Positions 8,554-16,801 are shown, counted from the stretch's first letter. The stretch: 26,860 nt of DNA from JBCCQH01 sp039024435 (GCA_039024435.1 JBCCQH010000112.1:1-26860), one strand, 5' to 3'. Numbers and translations: made by a program. The notes: generated by a model from the sequence alone, not told the origin.

Positions 8554-9114
8554 ATGGCTTACATAGACATCATCCGCGGCGAGGCCGCCACGGGAGAATT
8601 GGCGGAGGTTTACCGCGAGATCACCGCCCAACGGGGCCGGCTTTCAGAAGTGCTCATGATCCAAAGTTTGCATCCCCAGAGCATCCGCGATCACCTGAAT
8701 CTGTACATGACGGTGATGTTCAGCAAGTCACCACTGCGCCGGGCCCAGCGCGAAATGATCGCAGTCATCGTGTCCCTGGCCAACAATTGTCCCTATTGCA
8801 TCGCCCACCACAGTGCTGCGCTCCATCACTTTTGGAAAGACGAAGCGCGGATGGTCCGGTTCCAGAAGGATTTCCGCACGGCGGATCTGAGTGCGAAAGA
8901 GGTCGCCCTGTGTGCCTACGCCGATCAACTGACCCGCCAGCCGGGTACCGATCCCGCGGCACGGGCGGCTGCGGTCAAGGCCGCCGGCTGGGAGGATCGG
9001 GCTCTGCTCGACACAACCCTGATCGTCGGGTATTTCAATTTTGTCAACCGCATGGTTCTCGGCTTGGGTGTCTCGTTGGAGGGCGATTCCGGAGGGGGCT
9101 ATCGCTACGACTAA
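8554..9114 (+). CDS. Carboxymuconolactone decarboxylase/AhpD-like peroxidase-related protein
   Basis: The 186-residue product belongs to the AhpD-like/CMD superfamily, in the branch known as uncharacterized peroxidase-related enzymes. Residues 62-86 hold the redox core: RRAQREMIAVIVSLANN followed by CPYCIAHH with Cys79, Cys82 and His85. That CxxC-xx-H arrangement is typical of AhpD-type thiol reductases. Further helices (CAYADQLT, and NFVNRMVLGLGV near the end) match the all-helical fold. It is probably cytoplasmic and redox active; the natural substrate is unknown. Starting 7 bases after the glycosyltransferase stop, it is the last gene of the rhodanese operon, and a hairpin with a T run follows at 9185. 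Confidence 0.9.
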   Translation: MAYIDIIRGEAATGELAEVYREITAQRGRLSEVLMIQSLHPQSIRDHLNLYMTVMFSKSPLRRAQREMIAVIVSLANNCPYCIAHHSAALHHFWKDEARMVRFQKDFRTADLSAKEVALCAYADQLTRQPGTDPAARAAAVKAAGWEDRALLDTTLIVGYFNFVNRMVLGLGVSLEGDSGGGYRYD

Positions 9115-9184
9115 AGGACGCTGGCGCCGCTACCGGCTCATTTCTCTTGCCCCACAAATTTCTACTGTCCAATCCAGTGGATGG

Positions 9185-9227
9185 ATGCCCCAACTGGCCA
9201 CTACCGGTGCCCAATTGGGGCATTTTC
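9185..9227 (+). terminator. Putative intrinsic terminator after the rhodanese operon
   Basis: The arms ATGCCCCAACT (9185-9195) and AATTGGGGCAT (9213-9223) pair over 11 bases with one mismatch around a 17-base loop, followed by a short run of Ts (9223-9226). The long loop and short T run make it a moderate candidate. The rest of the 9115-9432 gap holds only the promoter box at 9350. Confidence 0.45.
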
Positions 9228-9349
9228 GGGGACCGAACCCCGTAACATTCACCTTTACGCCTCTCCCCAAAAGACCTCCAAAACGCAAAATCAGGCCCCT
9301 CTCACCTTTATTTCGACTTTACATCGGGAAATTTACCGCACATTCTTGC

Positions 9350-9357
9350 TAAATTTG
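9350..9357 (+). promoter_or_regulatory. -7 box upstream of the DUF4476 gene
   Basis: TAAATTTG fits TAnnTTTG exactly, 75 bases before the ATG at 9433. No TTG was found 17-23 bases upstream. Confidence 0.4.
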
Positions 9358-9432
9358 CGTTGCATTGGCACGGCGTTTGGAAAGTAGGTGCGAACTCAAA
9401 TCCAAACTTGTTTTCTGACAATAAAAACCACT

Positions 9433-10401
9433 ATGAAAAAGATCATACTCACGGCATTCGGCTTGTTCCTGTTTGTCGGCGCATTTGCTCAAACCAGCAA
9501 CGTCATTCTCTTTACCCAAAACGGGGAACGCTTCACCGCTATTCTCAACGGCCTGCGCATGAACACCGAGCCGGTCACCAATCTCAAAATCGACGAGCTC
9601 AACCAGCCGGGCTACAAGTTAAAGGTCATCTTTGAGAATCCCGACCTCGGCGAAATGAACAAGAATCTCTACCTCGAGCCCGGTGAAGAAACGGTTTTTG
9701 CCATCAAGCAGAATCGCAAAGGCGAGTACAAGCTCGGTTTTCAAAGCTCGGTTCCGCTGGCCCAGGCACAGCCGGTGACCCAGGATGTCGTAGTCTACCA
9801 TTGGGGGTCCGGTCAGCCCGCCGCTCCGGCCACGACCACCACGATCATTGAAGAGACCACTACGACCACCACCACAACCGGGGGGACCATCGGGACGAAT
9901 TCCACCGTCGGCGGTACCGGGGAAAATGTAGCCATGGACGTCAACGTAAACGGATTTGACATGAGTGTAAATGTCAACGTAAACGACAATATGGGCTCAG
10001 AGAATATGACGATGACCACCGACGGGGCCATGACCACCACCACGACCACCACTACGACTACTACCACCGGCGGTGGCTTCCAGGAAGATGTCGTGTACAT
10101 CGAAGAAGCGGCTCCTTGTGCGACCATGGGCCCCGGCGATTACTCCTCCGCCCAGGCCTCGATTCGGAACAAGTCTTTCGCCGACAGTAAAATGACCCTG
10201 GCTAAGCAAGTAACCAAGGCCCACTGCCTAAGCGCTCAACAGATCAAAGGCATCGTCGAACTGTTTGACTTCGAGAATGACAAACTGGACTACGCCAAGT
10301 TTGCCTATCCCTTCTGCTTCGACCAAAACAATTACTACCAGGTCAATGATGCCTTCGAGTTTGAAAGCAGCATCGATGAACTGGACGCGGCGATTCACTG
10401 A
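9433..10401 (+). CDS. Secreted DUF4476 protein with threonine-rich linkers
   Basis: The 322-residue protein has a signal peptide (MKKIILTAFGLFLFVGAFAQ, cut near residue 20) and is expected in the periplasm or outside the cell. Residues about 21-125 look beta-rich (an N-terminal domain). A low-complexity middle follows: a threonine run near 133-152, an Asn/Val alternation (DVNVNGFDMSVNVNVND) and twelve consecutive threonines at 201-212. The C-terminal domain (about 237-318; SFADSKMTLAKQV, then LSAQQIKGIVELFDFENDKLDYAK, then CF) is the helical DUF4476 domain, common in Bacteroidota and of unknown function. The ATG at 9433 is preferred to one at 9388 because it gives a standard signal peptide. 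It has its own promoter box and a strong terminator, so it is probably monocistronic. Confidence 0.85.
   Translation: MKKIILTAFGLFLFVGAFAQTSNVILFTQNGERFTAILNGLRMNTEPVTNLKIDELNQPGYKLKVIFENPDLGEMNKNLYLEPGEETVFAIKQNRKGEYKLGFQSSVPLAQAQPVTQDVVVYHWGSGQPAAPATTTTIIEETTTTTTTTGGTIGTNSTVGGTGENVAMDVNVNGFDMSVNVNVNDNMGSENMTMTTDGAMTTTTTTTTTTTTGGGFQEDVVYIEEAAPCATMGPGDYSSAQASIRNKSFADSKMTLAKQVTKAHCLSAQQIKGIVELFDFENDKLDYAKFAYPFCFDQNNYYQVNDAFEFESSIDELDAAIH
10033..10068 (+). repeat. Twelve-threonine codon run
   Basis: Twelve successive Thr codons are written with a mixture of ACC, ACG and ACT. The mixed codons argue for selection on the protein rather than simple slippage of a pure trinucleotide. Confidence 0.8.
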
Positions 10402-10423
10402 TCTTGGGTAGTCGCATCCCCCG

Positions 10424-10461
10424 AAAACTGGCCGCAGCCCTTTCCTGCAGCCAGTTTTTTT
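10424..10461 (+). terminator. Strong intrinsic terminator of the DUF4476 gene
   Basis: The arms at 10424-10437 (AAAACTGGCCGCAG) and 10445-10458 (CTGCAGCCAGTTTT) pair over 14 positions with one mismatch, around the seven-base loop CCCTTTC. The last arm continues into a run of seven Ts to 10461. The stop codon lies 22 bases upstream. Confidence 0.88.
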
Positions 10462-10541
10462 GTTTCACCTTCCCAATCTTCCCGACTTTTCCTATTTTCA
10501 GGCCAGTACAATCTCACCGACCAGCCCGCGTTTTAATCGAT

Positions 10542-11591
10542 ATGCTTCCGTTCAAACTTTTTCTGAGCGCACTGCCCCTGCTACTGCTTTCCTGGACCAC
10601 GCCCTCCACTGCGGCAGAAAATATCCCCCCCACTTCCCCCGAATCGGAAAAAATCGGGGGGGTCAGCGTAGTTTCTCCCTCCCGGCGGGTCACCGATCAG
10701 TGGGTAGATCCGGTGCGCCGCATGAACGCCGAATGGGTCGCGATCTTGCCCTACGCCTTCAGTTCACCCAACAGTCCCCGCGTCAATTATAACCTCTCAC
10801 GCCAATGGTGGGGTGAACGCTTTGAAGGTATGACCGAAATCATCCGCCACGCCAAGGGCAAGGGCGTCAAAGTCCTGCTCAAGCCCATGGTCTGGGTTCC
10901 CGGAAGCTGGCCGGGGGATTATGCACTGAATTCGGAGGAGAAGTGGCAGGAATGGGAAGCCAACTATTCCCGCTACATCCTGGAAGCGGCGGCGATTGCC
11001 GCACGCGAAGGCGTAGACATGTTTTGCGTCGGGACCGAATACAAAAAGGCGGTGGTGGAACGCGAGCGGTTCTGGCGCGACCTTATTGCGCAGATCCGGA
11101 AGGTATTCAAAGGGCCGCTCACCTACGCCGCCAACTGGGATAACTGCATGAAGGTTCCGTTTTGGAAGGAGCTGGATTACATCGGGGTGGACGCTTACTT
11201 TCCCCTTTCGCCGGCGCCGACCGCCGAGGTGGCCACGCTAAAACGCAAATGGTCGGAACCAATGCAGAAGGTGCGGTTGCTGAACAAAATCTACCGCAAA
11301 AAAATCCTCTTCACCGAATTCGGTTACCGCAGCACCGATGCCTGCACCTGGAACCAATGGGAAATCCAAAACATTCCCTACTCCCGCAAGGTCAATCTTC
11401 AGGCTCAGGTAAATGCTTATCGGGCATTTTTTGAGTCGTTTTGGGACAAAGACTGGTTTGCCGGGGTGTTTCTCTGGCAATGGTACACGAACCACGCATC
11501 GGCCGGAGGGGAGGACAACTCGGATTACACACCGCAAAACAAGCCAGCAGAAAAAGTGATTCGGGAGTGGTTCAGCAAGGGGGCGGGCTAA
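10542..11591 (+). CDS. GH113-like glycoside hydrolase, secreted
   Basis: The 349-residue protein has a signal peptide (MLPFKLFLSALPLLLLSW, cut near residue 24-25) and a single TIM-barrel domain like glycoside hydrolase family 113, which includes beta-mannanases and related retaining enzymes. Visible features are WVAILPYAF (65-73), KVLLKPMVWV (110-119), the likely acid/base Glu166 in CVGTEYKK, IGVDAYFPLS (214-223), and the likely nucleophile Glu259 in LFTEFGYRS. The final strand VFLWQWYTN also fits. It would act in the periplasm or outside on a beta-mannoside-type glycan; the exact substrate is not shown. The ATG at 10542 is chosen over one at 10404 because the latter would begin inside the terminator region and precede the signal peptide with unrelated sequence. 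No SusC/SusD pair is near. Confidence 0.85.
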   Translation: MLPFKLFLSALPLLLLSWTTPSTAAENIPPTSPESEKIGGVSVVSPSRRVTDQWVDPVRRMNAEWVAILPYAFSSPNSPRVNYNLSRQWWGERFEGMTEIIRHAKGKGVKVLLKPMVWVPGSWPGDYALNSEEKWQEWEANYSRYILEAAAIAAREGVDMFCVGTEYKKAVVERERFWRDLIAQIRKVFKGPLTYAANWDNCMKVPFWKELDYIGVDAYFPLSPAPTAEVATLKRKWSEPMQKVRLLNKIYRKKILFTEFGYRSTDACTWNQWEIQNIPYSRKVNLQAQVNAYRAFFESFWDKDWFAGVFLWQWYTNHASAGGEDNSDYTPQNKPAEKVIREWFSKGAG

Positions 11592-11652
11592 ACGCTTCCG
11601 GAAAATGCCCCCGGCGCCCACACTATTTCCGTCCGTTTGCGCGTTATGAACC

Positions 11653-11660
11653 TATATTTC
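11653..11660 (+). promoter_or_regulatory. Weak -7-like box before the J-domain gene
   Basis: TATATTTC has one mismatch to TAnnTTTG and ends eight bases before the ATG at 11669. If used, the leader would be very short. Confidence 0.25.
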
Positions 11661-11668
11661 CTCCGTCC

Positions 11669-12016
11669 ATGAAGCAGCCCCACGAGATTCTCGGCATTGA
11701 AGCCGATGCCGACGATGCCACCGCGCGCCGGGCCTTTCTGAAGAAAGCCCGCGTCTTCCATCCCGATGTTTCCGAACTCGATCCGATCACCGCACACCAG
11801 TTGTTTCAGCGGCTGAATGCGGCCTACGACGCATTTCGCCATCCAGAAAAACCCAATGAGTGGAACCGTCCGCCCGCGCCGATCATCGTGTACGCCTCCC
11901 AGACCTTTGACACCTACCGCGCCCGCATGGCGAAGGCCCGTGACTTTGGTCCGATCAGCAAACGTTCTCGCCGTGTGAAAAAGACAATTGGGATTTTCCG
12001 GACCGGACGGCGGTAA
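11669..12016 (+). CDS. Small J-domain (DnaJ-like) protein
   Basis: The 115-residue product opens with a J domain (about 3-62): HEILGIEADADDATARRAF, the diagnostic HPD motif at 31-33 in VFHPDVSELD, then LFQRLNAAYDAFRHPE. J domains stimulate the ATPase of Hsp70 (DnaK). There is no Gly/Phe region, zinc finger or C-terminal substrate-binding domain; instead a short basic tail ends RSRRVKKTIGIFRTGRR. It is therefore a type III J protein whose partner or client is unknown. The frame is open upstream, but the ATG at 11669 begins the domain directly. It lies 77 bases after the glycosidase stop. Confidence 0.88.
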   Translation: MKQPHEILGIEADADDATARRAFLKKARVFHPDVSELDPITAHQLFQRLNAAYDAFRHPEKPNEWNRPPAPIIVYASQTFDTYRARMAKARDFGPISKRSRRVKKTIGIFRTGRR

Positions 12017-12051
12017 TTGTCCGGTGGCTTCATCCGCTTGTCGGGTGGCTT
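12017..12051 (+). repeat. Short imperfect direct repeat in the 12017-12173 gap
   Basis: TTGTCCGGTGGCTT (12017-12030) recurs as TTGTCGGGTGGCTT (12038-12051) with one difference. The gap lies between two converging genes. I see no hairpin with a T run in it. Confidence 0.35.
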
Positions 12052-12173
12052 GAGGGGCAATCACACCTCAGATTCGGTGCTGACCGTGTTGGACAACTGA
12101 GGTAGAACGGCCGGTTCCATTCCGGATGGAGAAGGAAAGTATGGTCAGATCGGGGGGATCCCCACCCTCAACG

Positions 12174-15100
12174 TCAGTGCGGGCGCTCGTTTTCCAGTTT
12201 CGGCGGAGTCGGCTTTTTGCGCACCCGACCGAAGCGGTTGATGAGGCGGCTGAAGAAATTCAAATACAAGGTGAGGTACAAAGTCAGGGTCATCACCCAA
12301 ATCACCAAGACATTGTACCAAAACGTATCGATCCGCAAGCCGAGTACTTGCTTGGAGGGGGCATAAAAATGGGCGTCGAAATAAAGGGCCCGGTGGTAAA
12401 CCGGCTCAAAGCGGCGGATCAAGCCTTTTTTGCTGTATTGGATGCGGGTACCGGAATCGGCATTGCGGAGCAGCTTGTCGATGGATTCATTGTGCTGCTG
12501 GCTGATGAAACGCGCGTATTCCGCCCGGCTGGCAAATTGTTCCGCGAGCTTCCGGTCCAATTCATCGCGCCGATCCATGGCATTTTTCCAGTCCAATACT
12601 GCGGCTTGGCGCACCAAATCGACGTACTCAGTAACACAATCGCCTTGGGAACGGGTAAACTCGGTACTGAACGCCTCGTCCCCACAGGGCAGTTTTACTG
12701 CAGGCATGTTCTCGCGCATCCGCTTCACCTCCGCTTGCATGAAGGCAAAGCGCCGCCGCACTTTTTCCCGCATCTCCGATTCTTCACTGTTGTAGTGGGC
12801 CGCACAAAAATCCAGCATCGCTTCGATTTCCGGCACCCAGTAGTCCTTGCGGTAGGTCGCGGTTGAGGCCACTTGCTCAGCGGCAAAAAAGTTTGACTGG
12901 TAGGCATTGTCCTTGAAGTACTTCACCATCAGGGCCTCGTAGGCCCAGCGCGAGGCCATCAGATCCGCCACAACCGGCACTGCGCCCGTAGAAGAGAGAA
13001 TCGGGTTGAGCTTTTCAAATTTCACCACGGTTCCGCTCAGGATCAACTGCGGAATGAGCAGCAAAGGAATCAAGATGTAAATCGTCACCGCCGAATTGAA
13101 GGTCGCCGAGATGTTCAGCGCCAGCATGATCGCAAAGCACCCGAGGGAAAACAGCAGCACCCAGTACGGAAAGTACAATCCGGGCAAGGCCAGGATCAAG
13201 CCGCTGATCAGCACAAAGGCCAGCATTTGCAGACCAGATAAGCTGAACAAAATGCTGATTTTGGCCAGGAGATAGCCACTGCGGCTCAGATTGAGGAAAT
13301 TTTCCCGCTTGAGGATCTTCCGGTCGCGGAATATTTCTTCTGCGCTCATGGTCATCCCGGTGAACAGCGCCACCACGATGCTCATGAAAAAGAAGGCGGG
13401 GATGTTTTCGTTCTTGCCAAACAGGTATTCACCGGCACTTCCCGGATCGTCCCAAATCCGGACGTGCCGCACCAGCACCGCCAGGATAAAGGCCAGCAGC
13501 GGCGCCTGAATGATGTTGATGGTCAGGTACTGCTTGTTGCCGAGCTTGGCGAGGAGATCCCGGCGCAGGAAGACATTGAACTGTCGCCACCAACTCGGGT
13601 TCTTCAGGGCAAATTCTTCCAGCGACGCCTGGGAATTGGGGGGAGAAGGGCGGATTTCCCGCTTGTGCTTGAGGAAAACGGCGTGCCAACGCTTGGGGCC
13701 AATCCGGCGCTTGTTGGTGACGATGCCGTATTCATTGATCACCCGGGTCTCAATGATGTTGAAGATCTGCTCCGGATTGATATTGCCACATTCCGGACAG
13801 GCCGCCGTTCCGTGGTTCAGCCGTTCGCTCACCCGTTTGAAGTACATCACCGCCTCAATGGGATTTCCGTAGTAAATCGGATAGCCACCGGTATCGAGGA
13901 TGAACAGGCTGTCAAACAGTTTGAAGATGTCGGAGGACGGTTGGTGGATCACCACAAAGATCAGCTTCCCTTTGAGGGTCAATTCTTTGAGCAGGTCCAT
14001 GATGTTTTCTGAGTCCCGGGAAGAAAGGCCCGAGGTGGGCTCGTCGAAGAAGATAATCGCCGGAGTCCGCAACAACTCCAAGCCGATGTTGAGCCGCTTG
14101 CGCTGCCCGCCGGAAATCGTTTTTTGCAGGGGATTGCCCACCCGCAGGTCCCGGGTCTGGGTCAACCCCAAATCGGTCAGCACCTTCATCACCAGCACAT
14201 CCAGTTCCTCCGGAGACTTGTCCCGGTGGACCAGCTTGGCATTGAAGTAGAGATTTTGGTATACCGTGAGTTCCTCAATGAGCAGATCGTCCTGGGGCAC
14301 GTAGCCGATCATTCCCTTGAAGTCATCGAGGTTGCCGTGCAATTCACGGCCGTTGATGAGCACCTTGCCCCGGGAAGGCCGGTAGTTGCCGTTGAGTACA
14401 TTGAGGAGGGTAGATTTGCCCGAACCCGAAGCGCCCATGATCGCCACCATCTGCCCGGATTCCTCTTTCAGATCGATGCCCCGCAGCCCCATGTTTCCAT
14501 TCGGAAACTCGAAGTCCAGATCGTGACAGCTCAAGGTGACCTTTTCCGTTTCCTCCAGGTCCAGGTAGGCCCGAATGACATCCGAAAAGTAGAGCGAGTT
14601 GCCTTGGGGCAAGGAGATCACACTGCCGTGACTGAAGATTTTGACCCGTCCCGGCGGCATGTAGTGGTGGTTGATTTGCAGGTAGCTGCCGCCCAGGTAT
14701 TTTGCCAGGTACAATATCCCATTCCCGACGCTCACGATCAGCAACTCCCCCTCCACCGGCGCTTCCAGAAAACGGGTGTTGGGACGGACTTCCGGCGGCG
14801 CATCCGCCACCAGCAAAACGTGTTGCCCGCTCAACTCTTCTGGCCGTTCCGCCTCGGCAAAGGCGATCATCCGCTCGGCCTCGTCGTTTTCAAACACAAA
14901 TGCGTCGATCACGTCGCGCAGGAAGGCGTTTTCGCCAGCGCTCACCACCTCGTCCGCGTGAATCAGTTCCAGCAGATACAGCACAATGATGAACTGCTGC
15001 TTTTGGGTCATTTCCTCGGCGATCCGCTCACAGTACTCCCGGATATTCATATCCCGGGTGCGCAGCATCTGCTCAAAAAGGTCCATGTAGCGCGGGACAT

Positions 15101-15224
15101 CGTTGTTGTTGAGGTGATCCTCCAAAAACTGGAAAACCACTTCTCGCTCCTCCCGGGTCGCCCCATCCACCAAGGCCAAGGAGGCAAAAATCCGAAGCAA
15201 AATGCGCAGGACCTGTTCGCTCAT
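12174..15224 (-). CDS. ABCG-like ABC transporter: N-terminal extension, ATPase and permease in one chain
   Basis: The 1016-residue protein fuses several parts. Residues 1-125 are helical and resemble a TerB-like domain (SLALVDGATREEREVVFQFL). Residues about 155-220 form a small beta-rich domain. The ABC ATPase spans about 228-450, with Walker A GASGSGKST (264-272), signature SGGQR (371-375), Walker B IIFFDEP (390-396) and switch His427. A CPECG motif follows at 476-480. Membrane helices start near residue 565, for example PLLAFILAVLV, YLLAKISILFSLSGLQMLAFVL and a run near IYILIPLLLIPQLILSGTVV. A long soluble insert precedes the last helix (about 963-990). The ATPase-before-permease order matches ABCG-type exporters. 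The substrate is unknown. It follows a terminator upstream, so it probably has its own promoter, though none was recognised. Confidence 0.9.
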   Translation of the reverse strand: MSEQVLRILLRIFASLALVDGATREEREVVFQFLEDHLNNNDVPRYMDLFEQMLRTRDMNIREYCERIAEEMTQKQQFIIVLYLLELIHADEVVSAGENAFLRDVIDAFVFENDEAERMIAFAEAERPEELSGQHVLLVADAPPEVRPNTRFLEAPVEGELLIVSVGNGILYLAKYLGGSYLQINHHYMPPGRVKIFSHGSVISLPQGNSLYFSDVIRAYLDLEETEKVTLSCHDLDFEFPNGNMGLRGIDLKEESGQMVAIMGASGSGKSTLLNVLNGNYRPSRGKVLINGRELHGNLDDFKGMIGYVPQDDLLIEELTVYQNLYFNAKLVHRDKSPEELDVLVMKVLTDLGLTQTRDLRVGNPLQKTISGGQRKRLNIGLELLRTPAIIFFDEPTSGLSSRDSENIMDLLKELTLKGKLIFVVIHQPSSDIFKLFDSLFILDTGGYPIYYGNPIEAVMYFKRVSERLNHGTAACPECGNINPEQIFNIIETRVINEYGIVTNKRRIGPKRWHAVFLKHKREIRPSPPNSQASLEEFALKNPSWWRQFNVFLRRDLLAKLGNKQYLTINIIQAPLLAFILAVLVRHVRIWDDPGSAGEYLFGKNENIPAFFFMSIVVALFTGMTMSAEEIFRDRKILKRENFLNLSRSGYLLAKISILFSLSGLQMLAFVLISGLILALPGLYFPYWVLLFSLGCFAIMLALNISATFNSAVTIYILIPLLLIPQLILSGTVVKFEKLNPILSSTGAVPVVADLMASRWAYEALMVKYFKDNAYQSNFFAAEQVASTATYRKDYWVPEIEAMLDFCAAHYNSEESEMREKVRRRFAFMQAEVKRMRENMPAVKLPCGDEAFSTEFTRSQGDCVTEYVDLVRQAAVLDWKNAMDRRDELDRKLAEQFASRAEYARFISQQHNESIDKLLRNADSGTRIQYSKKGLIRRFEPVYHRALYFDAHFYAPSKQVLGLRIDTFWYNVLVIWVMTLTLYLTLYLNFFSRLINRFGRVRKKPTPPKLENERPH

Positions 15225-15249
15225 TGCGGTTGTTTAAGTTGGAGGGTGG

Positions 15250-15297
15250 AAATAAAATGCGCGGAAAAAGGGATTCCACTCGCCCTTTGTCCGCGCA
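15250..15297 (-). terminator. Intrinsic terminator after the lipoprotein operon
   Basis: The arms 15258-15272 and 15283-15297 pair over 15 positions with one mismatch (TGCGCGGAAAAAGGG against CCCTTTGTCCGCGCA), with a 10-base loop. Read on the minus strand, the stem is followed by TTTTATTT. It lies 20 bases after the stop of the small secreted protein and before the ABC gene. Confidence 0.85.
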
Positions 15298-15316
15298 CCG
15301 AGAGCCTGACCCGCGA

Positions 15317-15814
15317 TCAGGGGTTGGAAGAGTCTTCCATTTCGCCTTCGAAGAAAGGGTCGTCGGCCTCGACGAATTCTTCAAAGTCAAAGAACATCTC
15401 TTCGTCGTACCCAATGTTGAAGACGACGCAGCCCAATTCAGCGCCCGAAAGCTTGGCTTCGATGGTAAACTCATCGGTGGCTCCGATTTCGAAGTCCCAA
15501 CCGGTTCCATTGTCGATGTCTTCATTGGAGTAGACCTTGGTGCCGCTGCCATCAAACATTTCGTAGAGGACTTTGGCGCCCTCGGCTTCGGTACAAGCGG
15601 CGATGCGGTAGCGAAATCCTTGGAAAAGGGTCAGTTTCAACGTGGCCGACTCGCCCTCGACGAGCTGTACGCGGTAGTACTGCCCATCGGTGAGGTAATC
15701 GACCAAGGCCACCTCGCACTTTTGCGCTGCCTGGTCACACTGGGCTTGCGCCGTCACTGGCGCGAGCAGGAGCATCAGCAAAATCGCCGGCAGAATGTGT
15801 TTCAATTGATTCAT
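15317..15814 (-). CDS. Small secreted protein of unknown function
   Basis: The 165-residue product has a signal peptide (MNQLKHILPAILLMLLLAP, cut near AQAQ at residue 25), so it is exported. The mature part is short and beta-rich, with several aromatic strands (GQYYRVQLVEGESATLKLTL, GFRYRIAAC, WDFEIGATDEFTIEAKL) and four Cys residues that could form disulfides. It ends in a strongly acidic tail rich in Glu, Asp and Phe. The pattern resembles a single jelly-roll or pre-peptidase C-terminal-like beta sandwich, but I do not recognise a family. It starts 11 bases after the lipoprotein stop and ends just before a terminator, so the two genes form one operon. Confidence 0.75.
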   Translation of the reverse strand: MNQLKHILPAILLMLLLAPVTAQAQCDQAAQKCEVALVDYLTDGQYYRVQLVEGESATLKLTLFQGFRYRIAACTEAEGAKVLYEMFDGSGTKVYSNEDIDNGTGWDFEIGATDEFTIEAKLSGAELGCVVFNIGYDEEMFFDFEEFVEADDPFFEGEMEDSSNP

Positions 15815-15825
15815 GGTCGAGGGGA

Positions 15826-16746
15826 TTATTGGGTGTACTGGTTGCGAAGCTCGGCGACTTTGTCGGTGATCTGAGCGAGTAGATCCGAAGAGTACCGGAT
15901 TTTGTGACTGGAGGTGATACGGGTCACCCGCTTTTCCTTGTCGGTTTCGGCCGGTTTGTAGTCGTGCTTGACCTGAACTTGGTCGTACAGGGCGGACACT
16001 TCCTTCAGGGAGGCGGCCAGCCGCGTGTATTCTTCGCTCTTGCTGTACTGATTGATGATGCTCAGCAGGCGGGGCAGTACCAACTTGTCCTCTCCGATGC
16101 GCCGGCGCAAAGGAACGGCTCCTTCGGTTTTGAGGGTTTGGGTCGCGAGGTAGGTGCTTTCCAGCCAACCTCCGATTACGATCACATCGGCGATCTCGGG
16201 CCGGGCATTTTCGTTTAGGTAAATTTCGGCGTCTTTGAATGCATCCGTGGTAATGGCAAAGAGGCTGTCCCGGTCGTCCAGATTGTCCTCCGCCCGCTCG
16301 ATCATTTCTTTTTCAAAAGAATTCAAAATCCCGAGTTTGTCCCCCAGTGTCTTAACGTTTTCCAGGTAATTGAGCGCCTGTTGGGTCTGGCCGTGGGCGA
16401 TCAGGTATCCGAGATCAGCCTGGTAGATGCCCAGATTGATGGCTTGGGAGAAGCTATTCGAATATTTGTCCAGGTTGTTGGTGGGATTGGGAAGCTGCTC
16501 ATTATAAGGTGCCTTGCTGTTCAGCAGATAAAATGCCATCTGTACTGGGGAAGGCACGCTGTGCAAGATCGCCGAACGCTCGGTAGCCGGGTCGTTCGTT
16601 GGAGGCGTGGTTTGGGACGTATCGGCCGGAGAGTTGCCATCTTCACCGGATTTTGCTTCGTCATTGCAACCCGTCCACAAAAGCGTCACCGCCAAAAACA
16701 GGGCAGCGGCCGCCGTGAGGAACTTCTGTTTGAAAAGAGGATTCAT
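15826..16746 (-). CDS. Lipoprotein of unknown function
   Basis: The 306-residue product has a lipoprotein signal: a hydrophobic core (about 10-23) and a lipobox ending at Cys27 in LLWTGC. After an acidic, Ser/Thr/Pro-rich linker (about 28-55), the rest is almost all helical with no Cys. One stretch reads NNLDKYSNSFSQAINLGIYQ and then ADLGYLIAHGQTQQALNYLENV, which looks like helix pairs of TPR type, though not clear repeats. It is likely anchored in a cell-envelope membrane facing the periplasm. No known family is recognised. It is the first gene of a two-gene operon with the small secreted protein, divergent from the next gene, and has a good promoter at 16768-16801. Confidence 0.82.
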   Translation of the reverse strand: MNPLFKQKFLTAAAALFLAVTLLWTGCNDEAKSGEDGNSPADTSQTTPPTNDPATERSAILHSVPSPVQMAFYLLNSKAPYNEQLPNPTNNLDKYSNSFSQAINLGIYQADLGYLIAHGQTQQALNYLENVKTLGDKLGILNSFEKEMIERAEDNLDDRDSLFAITTDAFKDAEIYLNENARPEIADVIVIGGWLESTYLATQTLKTEGAVPLRRRIGEDKLVLPRLLSIINQYSKSEEYTRLAASLKEVSALYDQVQVKHDYKPAETDKEKRVTRITSSHKIRYSSDLLAQITDKVAELRNQYTQ

Positions 16747-16767
16747 GATGCGATTTTAATTTCCAAG

Positions 16768-16801
16768 CAAAAATAGAAAATCAGATCGGAAATACCGACA
16801 A
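16768..16801 (-). promoter_or_regulatory. Promoter of the lipoprotein operon
   Basis: On the minus strand, TTG (16799-16801) is followed after 23 bases by a perfect TAnnTTTG box (TATTTTTG, 16768-16775). The box ends 21 bases before the lipoprotein ATG. Confidence 0.6.

Noticed and set aside
12126..12866. 246-codon plus-strand open frame near the end of the ABC gene
   Set aside because: It is almost entirely antisense to the C-terminal part of the transporter and has no supporting signal.
14124..15533. 469-codon plus-strand open frame across the ABC transporter gene
   Set aside because: It is antisense to a clear ABC ATPase and continues into the terminator; the translation has no domain pattern. 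It is a by-product of high GC content.
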